This document shows positions 7,893-16,587 of a stretch of DNA of 64,000 bases, one piece after another; the stretch's first letter is position 1; every line of letters begins with the position of its first letter. The position numbers were made by a program, and so were the translations under genes. The notes below the pieces were generated by a model. The model ran no database searches. It saw nothing but the letters and a program-made list of their open reading frames with translations, and had not been told where the DNA came from. Source of the stretch: Planctomycetota bacterium (lineage in GTDB: Bacteria > Planctomycetota > E44-bin39); contig SOJX01000037.1 of the NCBI GenBank assembly GCA_004376375.1, positions 1 to 64,000 of the forward strand, written 5' to 3'.

Positions 7893-8276
7893 CTATGCGC
7901 TTTCTTCTTTTTTCTTTTTCTCGCCGGGCATCATCTGTTTGCGGACGCGGTTGAGCTGCTCCAGTTTCTTCTTCACTCTCCGGAGCTCGATTTCTGCAAC
8001 CGCAATATCGTGCGTGATGCCGATTTCCTTCTTCGTCCTTTCCACTTCCTCCTTCACCGCTTCCAGCTCGGCGCATCTTTCCACGAGCTCTTTTTCGCGG
8101 GTGAGGAGTTTCACTCTCCTCTTCTGCAGATTGCCGAAAAGCTTTCTTGAGGATTTCGGCCTCTCAATTTCATCAGGGCCCTTATTGTCCTTGAAGTCTG
8201 CCCATAGAAAGTAGGCAGCCAGTATGAGGGTGAAAAAGATAAGACCGAGTATTGTAGCAATTATTCCTGCCATCAT
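7893..8276 (-). CDS. Small membrane protein with coiled coil
   Basis: A 127-residue protein of unknown family. One hydrophobic N-terminal helix (about residues 5-26) is followed by a basic stretch. A long heptad-patterned, Glu/Lys/Leu-rich helix (about residues 55-115) should form a coiled coil, and the tail is Lys-rich. A GGAG site lies 5 nt upstream of the tandem ATG ATG start. This shape is common in small scaffold or envelope proteins, but no function can be assigned. It stands alone between repeats and a 190-bp spacer. Confidence 0.65.
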   Translation of the reverse strand: MMAGIIATILGLIFFTLILAAYFLWADFKDNKGPDEIERPKSSRKLFGNLQKRRVKLLTREKELVERCAELEAVKEEVERTKKEIGITHDIAVAEIELRRVKKKLEQLNRVRKQMMPGEKKKKEESA

Positions 8277-8308
8277 TTGCTCCAGGCATACGCCTCCTTT
8301 TACCTTTT

Positions 8309-8360
8309 ATAACTCAAGCCGCGTGCCAGTTAGTCGGAATGCCGCAACCTATTGAGTTAT
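8309..8360. other. Inverted repeat in spacer
   Basis: Perfect 9-nt arms ataactcaa (8309-8317) and ttgagttat (8352-8360) are separated by 34 nt. The role is unknown. The rest of the 8277-8466 spacer shows nothing I recognise. Confidence 0.4.
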
Positions 8361-8466
8361 GAAGAGTTGCGAGAAAACATGGCAGTCTGTGAAGTGGTGG
8401 AAACTGTTATTATGTGGTGAAAATTGTCATATACGGCAGGTGATTGGATAACATCGGTCGGACTGA

Positions 8467-9543
8467 TTAATACGGCGGAAACAGGCGGCGGAAACCGTGG
8501 AGCAGGACGATAACAAGGAAGAAAATATTACGCGGCAGGAGAAACGGCCAGAAATAACCGACCTGTCCGAGCGGACGGCCCGCGCTTTTCTGCTCCGCGA
8601 GTTTTTCTGCAGCTTTTCTCAAAACGCCTTTTGAGCGCGGCCATTCCCATATCCGGCTCAGCCATTCGTCGGGGATTCCGTCCGCGCCCGTCACCGCTCC
8701 GGCAAGTGCGCCGGTTATCGCGCCGACGGTGTCGGTGTCACCCCCGCAGTCGAGAACGGATTCGAGCGTCTTTCTGAAATCGCCGTAATGCCGGAACCAC
8801 GCGTAGACCGCGACCGGAACCGTCCGGTAGATATAACCGGAGACGCCTCTTTCCGCGCCGATGGATAAGGCGAACTCGACGACGGATAAACCGCTTTCGT
8901 CTGCTTCGCGGAATTTCTCGACTATACCCATCCACTCGTCGTCCTGGACGACGGAGAGCTCCATTATCTTTATCACTTCGTCAAGGTCCGGTTTTTCGGT
9001 CTCGCCCCTGCGTACGGAATAAGATGCGAGCAGTGTGACAACCAGTGCGCCGGTAAATGCTTTCGGGTCTTCGTGTGTAAGCTCGGTCGATGCACGGACG
9101 TATTTTTTTATTTCGTCCACGTCATCGAGGAAGTACGCGCCGATAATCGCCGTGCGCATCGCGGGCCCGTTGCCGGCGGAGAAGACGCCGCTTTTTCCGG
9201 GTGGAAACCCGAGCCAGAGCTTGATGCACGCCCTCAGCGTCGCGAACCCGACCCCGGCCGGAAGCCCGAGCAGCCAGAGCCGCAGTTTCCACGCAAGCGA
9301 TTCCTGGAACAGTTTCGGGTCGCCGGGATAATTGAGAAGCGCCTGCGCGACGAAGAAGGCGTGCTCTGTGTCGTCGCTCGTCATTCCGCGGCCGAGGATG
9401 AAGCGCTGCCGCCATTCGCCTTTGAAAATCTTTTTCATCCGCCGTCGGCTCATGCCTTCCGCGGGCAGGCCGAGCGAATCCCCGACAGCCGTCCCGAGCA
9501 GTATCCCCGCAAAGCGGTCTTTTAGAAAGTCAGTATCGTTCAT
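8467..9543 (-). CDS. ADP-ribosylglycohydrolase-family protein with C-terminal membrane segment
   Basis: The 358-residue protein has the metal-binding marks of the ADP-ribosylglycohydrolase (DraG) fold: 'GTAVGDSLGLPAEG' near residue 17, 'TSDDTEHA' near residue 56, and 'GGDTDTVGAITGALAGA' in the C-terminal third. Family enzymes remove ADP-ribose from proteins or small molecules with two Mg ions. The last about 35 residues are hydrophobic ('FFLVIVLLHGF') and probably anchor it to the membrane, which is unusual. No ADP-ribosyltransferase is nearby. The target is therefore unknown. Confidence 0.85.
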   Translation of the reverse strand: MNDTDFLKDRFAGILLGTAVGDSLGLPAEGMSRRRMKKIFKGEWRQRFILGRGMTSDDTEHAFFVAQALLNYPGDPKLFQESLAWKLRLWLLGLPAGVGFATLRACIKLWLGFPPGKSGVFSAGNGPAMRTAIIGAYFLDDVDEIKKYVRASTELTHEDPKAFTGALVVTLLASYSVRRGETEKPDLDEVIKIMELSVVQDDEWMGIVEKFREADESGLSVVEFALSIGAERGVSGYIYRTVPVAVYAWFRHYGDFRKTLESVLDCGGDTDTVGAITGALAGAVTGADGIPDEWLSRIWEWPRSKGVLRKAAEKLAEQKSAGRPLGQVGYFWPFLLPRNIFFLVIVLLHGFRRLFPPY

Positions 9544-9550
9544 AAGATAA

Positions 9551-9611
9551 AAGGGCGGGTTTGAAACCCACCCTTATATATTAACGCGCAGCAAGCTGCG
9601 CCGCTATATGT
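9551..9611. repeat. Hairpin plus family A palindrome
   Basis: A near-perfect hairpin (aagggcgggttt / aaacccaccctt) at 9551-9575 lies next to a family A unit at 9575-9611 (arms gcgcagc / gctgcgc around AA), in inverse orientation. Together they fill the gap between the etfA 3' end and the next gene. Confidence 0.65.
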
Positions 9612-9630
9612 TTTATTATTCCTTTGTTAC

Positions 9631-10617
9631 TTATTTCTCGATAACTTTTGCCAGCTCGTCCTTGAGGACGGGCACGACCTCGAACAGGTCGCCGACGATG
9701 CCGTAGTCCGCGACCTGGAAAATCGGCGCGTCCGGATCCTTGTTTATCGCGACTATCACCTTCGACGAGCTCATGCCCGCGAGGTGCTGGATAGCGCCCG
9801 AGATGCCGACCGCGATGTAAAGCTGGGGCGAAACGGTTTTTCCCGTCTGTCCGACCTGGTCGGTCTGCGGCCGCCAGCCCGCGTCGACCGCGGCGCGCGA
9901 CGCGCCCACGACGCCGCCGAGCTGGTCCGCGACTTCCTCGAGCAGTTTGTAGTTTTCCGGGCCCTTCATTCCGCGGCCGCCCGCGATGATGAAATCGGCC
10001 TCGGTCAGGTCCATCTTCGCGCCCGCGGCTGCGACAATGTCCTTAACCATCGCCTTGATATCGCCGCCGCTGACGGTCGTGGCGAGGTCTTCGACCGGCG
10101 CGGATTTCGACGTGTCTGGCTCGCCCGCGCTGAAGACTTTCGGGCGGAGCGACGCGACGGCCGGCTTGCCTTCGAAGCCGACCTTTATAATCGCCTTCCC
10201 CGCGTAGACCGGGCGGGTGGCGACGAGGTTCCCGCCGTCGACCTCGAGCGCCGTGCAGTCGCCCGCGATGCTTGTCTCCAGAAGCGCGGCAACGGCCGGT
10301 CCGAGCGTGCGGCCCATCGCGCTCGCCGTGAAGAGGACGACGTCGGCGTCGGCCGACTTGGCCGCGTTTGCGACGGTGTGCGCGTAGCCGACGTTGGAAT
10401 AGTATGCGAGGAAATCCGCGTCAGCGACGAGGATTTTATCTGCGCCGTAGTGGGCGAGCGTACCGGCGATTTCCTTTACGCCGCTGCCGATTACGACGGC
10501 CGTGACTTCGCCGCCTCCGAGCGCTTCTTTCAGGCGCGCGGCCTCACTGACGGCCTCGAACGCCACGCCCCTGAACTTCCCCCCGCGCTGTTCCGCGAAA
10601 ACAAGTATATTGGCCAT
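9631..10617 (-). CDS. etfA: Electron transfer flavoprotein alpha subunit
   Basis: EtfA holds the FAD of the ETF heterodimer, which passes electrons from acyl-CoA and related dehydrogenases. The 328-residue length is typical. The C-terminal FAD-binding domain is complete: '[18 protein letters not shown]', '[14 protein letters not shown]', '[19 protein letters not shown]', '[20 protein letters not shown]'. It lies downstream of etfB on the same strand with a 141-bp spacer filled by a repeat array, so the pair is probably still one operon. No ETF dehydrogenase or quinone oxidoreductase is adjacent. Confidence 0.96.
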   Translation of the reverse strand: MANILVFAEQRGGKFRGVAFEAVSEAARLKEALGGGEVTAVVIGSGVKEIAGTLAHYGADKILVADADFLAYYSNVGYAHTVANAAKSADADVVLFTASAMGRTLGPAVAALLETSIAGDCTALEVDGGNLVATRPVYAGKAIIKVGFEGKPAVASLRPKVFSAGEPDTSKSAPVEDLATTVSGGDIKAMVKDIVAAAGAKMDLTEADFIIAGGRGMKGPENYKLLEEVADQLGGVVGASRAAVDAGWRPQTDQVGQTGKTVSPQLYIAVGISGAIQHLAGMSSSKVIVAINKDPDAPIFQVADYGIVGDLFEVVPVLKDELAKVIEK

Positions 10618-10632
10618 GAGGTTCCTCCGCAG

Positions 10633-10758
10633 AAGTTACGAGTTACGAGTTACGAGTCATTCAATTGAAAATTGTAAATTGCCAATTGTAAATTGATAAT
10701 TTTTTCAATTCTCAATTTTTAATATTCAATTTACAATTTACAATTCTCAATATTCAAT
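10633..10758. repeat. Heptamer inverted array inside the etf operon
   Basis: Four GAGTTAC words are followed by AATTGTA/AATTGAA words, then by AT-rich words in the opposite sense (CAATTTA, CAATTCT). The array begins 16 bp upstream of the etfA start and touches the etfB stop codon. It would fold as an AT-rich hairpin in the etfBA transcript. Confidence 0.8.
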
Positions 10759-11514
10759 TTAAAGAACGCCGGCCTCGTCCTTGAGCTTCTTGACCAGCGC
10801 CGGCGCGGCTTCGGCGCCTTCACCGACGATTTCACCGCCCGCGCGCGGCGGCGGGAGCTCCATCGAAAGGACTTTTATCTTCGGCGCGATCTCGGCCGCG
10901 GGTTTTTCGGTCATGGGTTTTTTCTTCGCCTTCATTATGTCGGGCAGTTTGGGCAGCCGCGGCTCGACGAGGCCCTTCTGCACGGTGACGAGCGCGGGCA
11001 GTTTCGCCTCGACGACTTCCTTGCCGCCTTCGAACGCGCGCTCGCAGGTCAGAGTTTCGCCTTCCAGGTTGAGCGAGGAAACTTCCGTGATAAGCGGCAT
11101 CTCGAGCATCTGCGCGACCATCGGCGCGACCGCTCCGACCTGCGAATCGATCGAGATGCGGCCGGAAATTATGAGGTCGGGCGAGAGTTCCTTCAGCTCG
11201 TCGGCCAGCACCTTCGCCGTGCCGTACGAGTCGCGGTACGGCATCTCGTCGGCGAGGAGGACGGCGGAGTCGGCCGTCATGGCGAGCGCCTTTCGGACTT
11301 CCTTTGCCGCGTCCTTCGGCCCGAGGCATACGATGATGACTTCGCCGCCCGCGCTTGCGCCTGCTTTGAGTTGCAGCGCCTGCTCGACCGCGATTTCATC
11401 GTATGGATTTATCACGTACTGCACGCCTGCGGGGTCGACGGCGGTACCGTCGCCGCCGACTTTCACGCGCGTCTCCGAATCGGCGACGCGCTTCACCAGT
11501 ACGGCGATTTTCAT
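10759..11514 (-). CDS. etfB: Electron transfer flavoprotein beta subunit
   Basis: A 251-residue EtfB with 'INPYDEIAVEQALQLK' near residue 36 and the beta-subunit segment 'AMTADSAVLLADE'. 'LISGRISIDSQVGAVAPMVA' and a 'TVQKGLVEPRLPKLPDIMKAKKK' stretch close to the usual ETF beta signature follow. The protein binds the second nucleotide or AMP and docks partner dehydrogenases. The ribosome binding site GGAGG lies 9 nt before the ATG. It is first gene of etfBA. Confidence 0.96.
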   Translation of the reverse strand: MKIAVLVKRVADSETRVKVGGDGTAVDPAGVQYVINPYDEIAVEQALQLKAGASAGGEVIIVCLGPKDAAKEVRKALAMTADSAVLLADEMPYRDSYGTAKVLADELKELSPDLIISGRISIDSQVGAVAPMVAQMLEMPLITEVSSLNLEGETLTCERAFEGGKEVVEAKLPALVTVQKGLVEPRLPKLPDIMKAKKKPMTEKPAAEIAPKIKVLSMELPPPRAGGEIVGEGAEAAPALVKKLKDEAGVL

Positions 11515-11707
11515 GTTTGCTGCCTCCTTCCGTCCGTTGCGTTATGGCAAAAGAGGTCTATCCGAATCAAGGGGAAACGATAATACAGAAGTAACGGAAT
11601 GAAATCAAGAAAAAATGTGCAATGTGCGTAATGCCCGGGTAATTGTTGCTTTTTTCAGTAAATCTTAATATACTGATTAATATACTGAAAGAACAGGAGA
11701 ATAAATA

Positions 11708-12073
11708 ATGAAGAAATCCATAATAATTGTTCTTATCATTCTGCTGCTTGCGGCCGCGGGATACTTCTTCTACAGGTTTTCTGCAGATGATAAAGAGCAG
11801 GCGGATAAATCTCAGGCCGGCAAACCTCCGTCCCGGGTTGCACGCAGACCGGTAAACCCGCCGGAGCGGCAGGCGACGGACGAGGAACTGAGAAAGTACG
11901 AAGCCATCCTCTACGAACTCGGGTCCGTGCCATATGTCAAGCTTTCAGATCCCGGAGGGATACCGGGCTCACAGAAATCATCTCCTGCACGCTGTTATCG
12001 ATTTCACCCTCGACGGCCTGTATTGGGAAAAGATTCCGATAAAAGATCCGGAAGATATCATAAAGGTCTATGA
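11708..12073 (+). pseudogene. 5' part of a frameshifted membrane-anchored protein
   Basis: A 121-residue frame has a good start (aacaggag site) and an N-terminal membrane anchor at about residues 4-21, then a basic/proline linker. From about 11940 onward the protein-like sequence moves to the next frame (11934-13181). The frame here decays into arginine- and proline-rich residues and stops at 12073. Both frames are open between 11890 and 12073. The simplest reading is a single-base indel near 11940, by mutation or assembly error, in one gene of about 490 codons. Confidence 0.6.
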
Positions 12074-13181
12074 AGCAGACCTCGGAATCAACAAAGGGTA
12101 TTTCCCGAGACTGCTCAAAGGCAGGGTCTCTACTTCACGTCTTATTGAATTGCACGATAGATACAGAGACTCGATTCTCGTCGACCTGTTCCCCGTTCCC
12201 GAGCATGACGATAAAAAGTACATTACATTTCTCAATACCTGCGCGGCTGACAGCAGCCTTGAAATTTTCGACAAGTTCAAGATGCTGAAACTTCTGTTTC
12301 AATTCGACAGGAAGACCTACACTGGAAAATACAGGGACTTTATCATTGAAAACGTCGACACTGGTGTGGAATGGGTAAACAGAAGGACAATATATGGCGT
12401 GCTTTTCAAAATCGGCGACGAAAAATCCATAAAGAAACTGAATCAGGCCCTGCTGAGTGACCCGATCAGCCAGTGCCGCGGATGGATCATGGAAGGTATC
12501 GAAGACCACAAACTGCTCAACAAATTTATCGACAGCATCCTTGATATTGAAGGCAAAAGCAAACCCCACGACTTAGCTCCTGTTATGAGCATGTGCCTTA
12601 CAGGTATGATGTCCCTGAACTCCGAAACCATAAGAATGAGTGATCTGGAAGATTATCTTCGGCTGGACTATATAAACGATTCGACACGCGGGAAGATTCA
12701 GGCGGAACTTGACAAGCTTCGGAAGATTCGGGCCGCCCGGCTGCGTAAAAGCGGTCTGGAATTCTACACTCCTGAAATGGTCGCCCGTAATCTGGCCGCA
12801 AGTTTGGTAGAAATATCCCGCGAATACCCGGAGCTCACAGGCTTCGATGCTGAAAAAGCTGTCCAGGGAAGAAACCTGTACTACAGTTACAACTTTTCAA
12901 GACCAACCACCAAAAGAGGTATCCGCCCGGAGGATTTCGGGAAAAACGGCTGCTTCATAACTTTCCGCGTGTGGGTGTACGCCTTCTCCGACCCGGAAAA
13001 ATGCCTAGCGGCTGCCATGGAAGTGCCCAGCTTCAGGCTTCATAACCTCTGCTATAACGTCACGGTACGCGTAAAGACTGGCCCGGACGCGTCGGACGGA
13101 TTTGTTAAAGAGGTCAGGGCACTGCTTCAGAAACACGGCGACATGCTGAAGGCTATTGACAAGTTCGAAGGAAAAAAATAG
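11934..13181 (+). pseudogene. 3' part of the frameshifted protein, helical-repeat domain
   Basis: A 415-residue frame begins at an ATG with no ribosome binding site and lacks any signal or anchor. It is helical, with HEAT-like stretches ('FKIGDEKSIKKLNQALLSD'). I do not recognise the family. It reads naturally as the continuation of the anchored N-terminus at 11708, like the other membrane-anchored helical-repeat proteins of this window. If the shift is only an assembly error the gene is intact in the cell. Confidence 0.65.
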
Positions 13182-13217
13182 CAGCGCATGTCAAGCTGCG
13201 TATCCTGCCTCATGATG

Positions 13218-15413
13218 TTATTTCTGCGGCGGGTCGGTGGTTTTGGCGGGTTTTTCGGCCGCGGACGGCGTTCTCGCGGACGGTTTTGCGCTTTTGATGA
13301 TGAGGGTGGATTCGTGCCTTTCGGCTTCCATTCTCGATCTTTCCTCTTTTGAGAGTCTGCGCCGCCGCCGCCCGCCTGCCCGGAACCTGAGCCGTGTCGG
13401 GTCGAGCCTGCGGAGGCGGTAGAGGTTTATCGTGGCGAGCGTGAATCCGAGCGAGGAATACACGATCATCGACCAGACGAATACGCCCGCGCCTGAGGTG
13501 ACCAGGTGGATATCCTCCTGCATGGACGGCAGCTTCCAGATGGAAAATATCATGAATATCGGCGACATGGCGTAGCCGGTCCACCAGTGCGCTTTCACGC
13601 GCGCGGCCCATGGAAGTATCGGCGCAAGCGTGAGTATCAGCACCAGGAAGAAGGTGAAGAGCTTTCCGTACAGCGGTCCCGCGCGGGTCGTCGAGAGGAA
13701 AAGCGTGAGTTGCGCGACAAACAGCAGGAAAATCCAGAACACTATCGGGAAGTACATGCAGGAATACCATCCGCGGTACTCGCGGCCCGTGTTCTCGTAA
13801 TCGAGCGAATGGAGGTCGGCGGCGAAATAGAAATAAAGGGATATGGAGGTGAAAATTACTGCCGAGAAAACGAGCGAAAATACGACGCCGTTGGCGGAGC
13901 CCGGCGCAAAGGGCTTGAGTATCCGCTTCCATCCCCTCAGTCGGAATACGCGTGTGCGTATGCGAAGCGAGGGCACAAGCGGCTCCCCCGAGAAAAACAG
14001 CACGGTGATAAAACAGAAAAGAAAGGCCACCCCCGCAACGAGACGCGATTTCTCGAGCCCCCAGATGTTGATTGCCGGCAGAAAGTTTTCCGTGTAATTC
14101 TTTTCAACCCTTTTCCAGCTGTACTCGGGGTCGGGGCATTTGTTTTCCCCGCGGGGCAGGCGGTACTTTTTCCAGTTCTTGGGGTTGTAAGGCTTGTCGT
14201 GGCCGTCGGGCCAGTTCCAGCGCCTCTCCTGCCAGGTGACCTTGTACCAGGTTTTTTCCGTCCACCTCTTGATCGCGGAATTGGAAAGGTCTCTTACGGG
14301 ACCCTCGTCTTCGATTTCTTCTTTCGTCGGGAGCGCGGGCAGGGTGCTCCCCGTTTCGATGCGGCATTTCTCGAGCTTCTGGTTGCATTCCGATTTATAC
14401 GCGGCGAAGAAATGCCCGAAAACAATCAGGATGATAAGAAGCGACGAGAAAACCACGAACAGCTTCATGCTCGTCGAGCGGTTGTATGACGGCGGCTTCA
14501 GCCGGTTGGACGCGAGCATGAAGAAGAAGGCGCAGAAGGTCAGGAAAAAATACATCGGGTAGAGGAACATGTAGGTTCGCTGGTAACCGGTCGTGCCTGT
14601 GGTTGAAAACTTGTCCGTTACTTTCGAAAGCATGTCGACCACACCGGCGAACATTCCGGTCCTGGCCCCGGCGCCTTCGGCCGCTTCGGCCGCGGACGCG
14701 TCGCCGGGCATGTTGCCCGCGAAGTAGAAGATCAGGGCCGCGAACAGCATGGCCCCGTAGGTCGTGATAACCGCTTTCGAGGGGCTCTCGAAGAGGCTGG
14801 ACACGAATACCGAAAGAAGCGTCACCACGATGGAGAAGAGTATCAGGAAAAAATACGTGAGCGCGATCTTTCCCGGCGTGATGGCGCCGAACAGCATCGA
14901 AAGCCATACGAACGGTATCGTCGTGAGAATGAAAACGGACGAGTAAACGAAGGTTGCGATGAACTTGCCGTAGACGATTTCCCACGGCTGGAGGTTGGAC
15001 GTGACCAGCAGGTCGAACGACTTGTTCGCGCGCTCGTCCGTTATCGACGTGCACCCGAAGGCGGGGTAGACGAGGCATGTGAGCAGGATCTGTACGAGGA
15101 TGAAGTATTCGAACAGTTTCTCGCCGACCTGTGCGCTCGAGAGCCGCGTGCCCCCGCCCGACTGTTCGGCGAAGTAGAACGCCGAGACGAGGATGACGAC
15201 GCCGATGACCGAGACGGTGATGGTGTGGGCGACGAAGAACCGCCTGCGCCTAAACGCGGCCCGCATCTCCTTCATGAATATGGGGGAGCGCAGCCTGCCG
15301 AGAAGCCGAAGCGTGGGGAGATGCCGGTCGATGAACCTGGAGAGTAATCCCCGCTTTTTTACGGCCGGGGCCTTCGGATTCTTTTCCTGCTCCTGGTTTT
15401 TGCTCTCGTCCAT
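13218..15413 (-). CDS. ABC-2 type export permease
   Basis: A 731-residue integral membrane protein with an N-terminal 'SPIFMKEMRAAFRRRRF' segment, typical of ABC-2 permeases. A first group of six helices contains 'SITDERANKSFDLLVTSNL' (the ABC-2 coupling region). A soluble loop at about residues 340-460 and a second block of helices follow, then a basic tail. The cognate ATPase is encoded just upstream at 15661-16587. The substrate is unknown. Such permeases export proteins, polysaccharides or lipids, or serve gliding-type machinery. Confidence 0.85.
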   Translation of the reverse strand: MDESKNQEQEKNPKAPAVKKRGLLSRFIDRHLPTLRLLGRLRSPIFMKEMRAAFRRRRFFVAHTITVSVIGVVILVSAFYFAEQSGGGTRLSSAQVGEKLFEYFILVQILLTCLVYPAFGCTSITDERANKSFDLLVTSNLQPWEIVYGKFIATFVYSSVFILTTIPFVWLSMLFGAITPGKIALTYFFLILFSIVVTLLSVFVSSLFESPSKAVITTYGAMLFAALIFYFAGNMPGDASAAEAAEGAGARTGMFAGVVDMLSKVTDKFSTTGTTGYQRTYMFLYPMYFFLTFCAFFFMLASNRLKPPSYNRSTSMKLFVVFSSLLIILIVFGHFFAAYKSECNQKLEKCRIETGSTLPALPTKEEIEDEGPVRDLSNSAIKRWTEKTWYKVTWQERRWNWPDGHDKPYNPKNWKKYRLPRGENKCPDPEYSWKRVEKNYTENFLPAINIWGLEKSRLVAGVAFLFCFITVLFFSGEPLVPSLRIRTRVFRLRGWKRILKPFAPGSANGVVFSLVFSAVIFTSISLYFYFAADLHSLDYENTGREYRGWYSCMYFPIVFWIFLLFVAQLTLFLSTTRAGPLYGKLFTFFLVLILTLAPILPWAARVKAHWWTGYAMSPIFMIFSIWKLPSMQEDIHLVTSGAGVFVWSMIVYSSLGFTLATINLYRLRRLDPTRLRFRAGGRRRRRLSKEERSRMEAERHESTLIIKSAKPSARTPSAAEKPAKTTDPPQK

Positions 15414-15431
15414 TCGGATATCTCTAAGTAT

Positions 15432-15494
15432 ATTTTCGATTTTCGATTTTCGATTTTCGATTTTTTCAATCGTAAATCAACAATCGTAAATTGA
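15432..15494. repeat. Heptamer inverted array (TTTTCGA / AATCGTA)
   Basis: Five TTTTCGA words are followed by AATCGTAAATC words in the opposite sense. It lies 19 bp upstream of the permease start. Confidence 0.75.
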
Positions 15495-15496
15495 AG

Positions 15497-15524
15497 AACG
15501 CGGCGAGCAAGCTCGCCCGCTAAA
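15497..15524. repeat. Family A palindrome
   Basis: Arms ggcgagc / gctcgcc around AA, then cgctaaa. It separates two different tandem arrays in the ABC-cluster spacer. Confidence 0.65.
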
Positions 15525-15532
15525 CAAAGAAG

Positions 15533-15660
15533 TGGATAAGGAAATAAGTTGATAAGGTAATAAATAAAAACATTCTCTTATATTCTTATTTCCTTGTTCC
15601 CTTATCCCTTATCCCTTATCCCGTATTCCTTCTTCCTTCATACTTCACACTTCATACTTT
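15533..15660. repeat. Heptamer inverted array (GATAAGG / CCTTATC)
   Basis: The left arm at 15535-15571 has GATAAGG-like or AATAAGT-like words. The right arm at 15577-15660 has CTTATCC, then CTTCCTT and ACTTCAT words. The right arm ends exactly at the stop codon of the ABC ATPase gene. Confidence 0.78.
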
Positions 15661-16587
15661 CTACGCGACTCCACCGTTGGTGACGCGCATGAAGAGCGTT
15701 TCAAGGTTCTCGTCCGACTGTTTCAGGGCCGTTATCGGAATCTCCGCGTCGACGAGCTCCTTTATGACCCTGTAAAGCTCCTCGATCTTTCCCGAATACT
15801 GGAAGTTGATTTCACCGTCGAAGGCCTCGACCGCACTCACCTTCTCCATCCTGCCGAGCGCCTCGGCCGCCTCCGGGCCGCGCGAGGCAACGCTCAGGCA
15901 GTAACATACGGCCGTCGAAAGGTCCTTGACGATGTCTTTCCAGTTCCCGGCGGCAAGGAGCTTGCCCTGCTCTATTATGCCGACCGTGTTGCAGAGGTCG
16001 GAAAGCTCGGTGAGGATATGGCTCGAGAGGAAGATCGTCTTGCCCATGTCGGCGAGCTCCTTCAGAAGCTCGCGGATTTCGATGCGCGCCCTCGGGTCGA
16101 GCCCGCTTGCGGGCTCGTCGAGTATCAGCACCTTGGGCTCGTGCAGGAGCGTTTTCGCGAGGCAGAGCCGCTGCCTCATGCCCTTGGACATGTCGGAGAC
16201 CATGCGGTGGCGGAGGTCCTCGAGGTCGGTAAGCTCCATCACGGCCTCGATGCGCGACTTCCTCTGCGCGCGGGGAATGGCGTATGCGGCGGCGAAGAAG
16301 TCCAGGTATTCCCACACGCGCACGTCCTCGTAAACGCCGAAGTAGTCGGGCATGTAGCCGATGATCTGCCGGACCTTTTCCGGCTCGTTCACGCAGTCGA
16401 GCCCGTCGACGAAGACCTCGCCGCTCGTCGGCTCGGAGAGGGTGGAGAGAATCCTTATCGTCGTCGTCTTCCCCGCGCCGTTGGGGCCGATGAAGCCGAA
16501 GATATCCCCCTGGTTGACGTGGAAGGTGATACCGTTGACCGCCTTCACGCCGGGGAAATATTTCCTGAGTTTGACGACGTCTATCAC
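15661..16587 (-). CDS. ABC transporter ATP-binding protein
   Basis: A 308-residue ATPase with Walker A 'GPNGAGKTT', a 'SDMSKGMRQRLCLAKTL' signature (SKGMRQR in place of LSGGQ-type), Walker B 'VLILDEPASGLDP' and the H-loop 'FLSSH'. The C-terminal extension is typical of CcmA/NatA-type exporters. I choose the GTG at 16587: it follows GGGAGGAGCA and overlaps the upstream stop as GTGA, implying translational coupling. An in-frame ATG at 16599 is possible but lies before the binding site. It works with the permease at 13218-15413. Confidence 0.92.
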   Translation of the reverse strand: MIDVVKLRKYFPGVKAVNGITFHVNQGDIFGFIGPNGAGKTTTIRILSTLSEPTSGEVFVDGLDCVNEPEKVRQIIGYMPDYFGVYEDVRVWEYLDFFAAAYAIPRAQRKSRIEAVMELTDLEDLRHRMVSDMSKGMRQRLCLAKTLLHEPKVLILDEPASGLDPRARIEIRELLKELADMGKTIFLSSHILTELSDLCNTVGIIEQGKLLAAGNWKDIVKDLSTAVCYCLSVASRGPEAAEALGRMEKVSAVEAFDGEINFQYSGKIEELYRVIKELVDAEIPITALKQSDENLETLFMRVTNGGVA

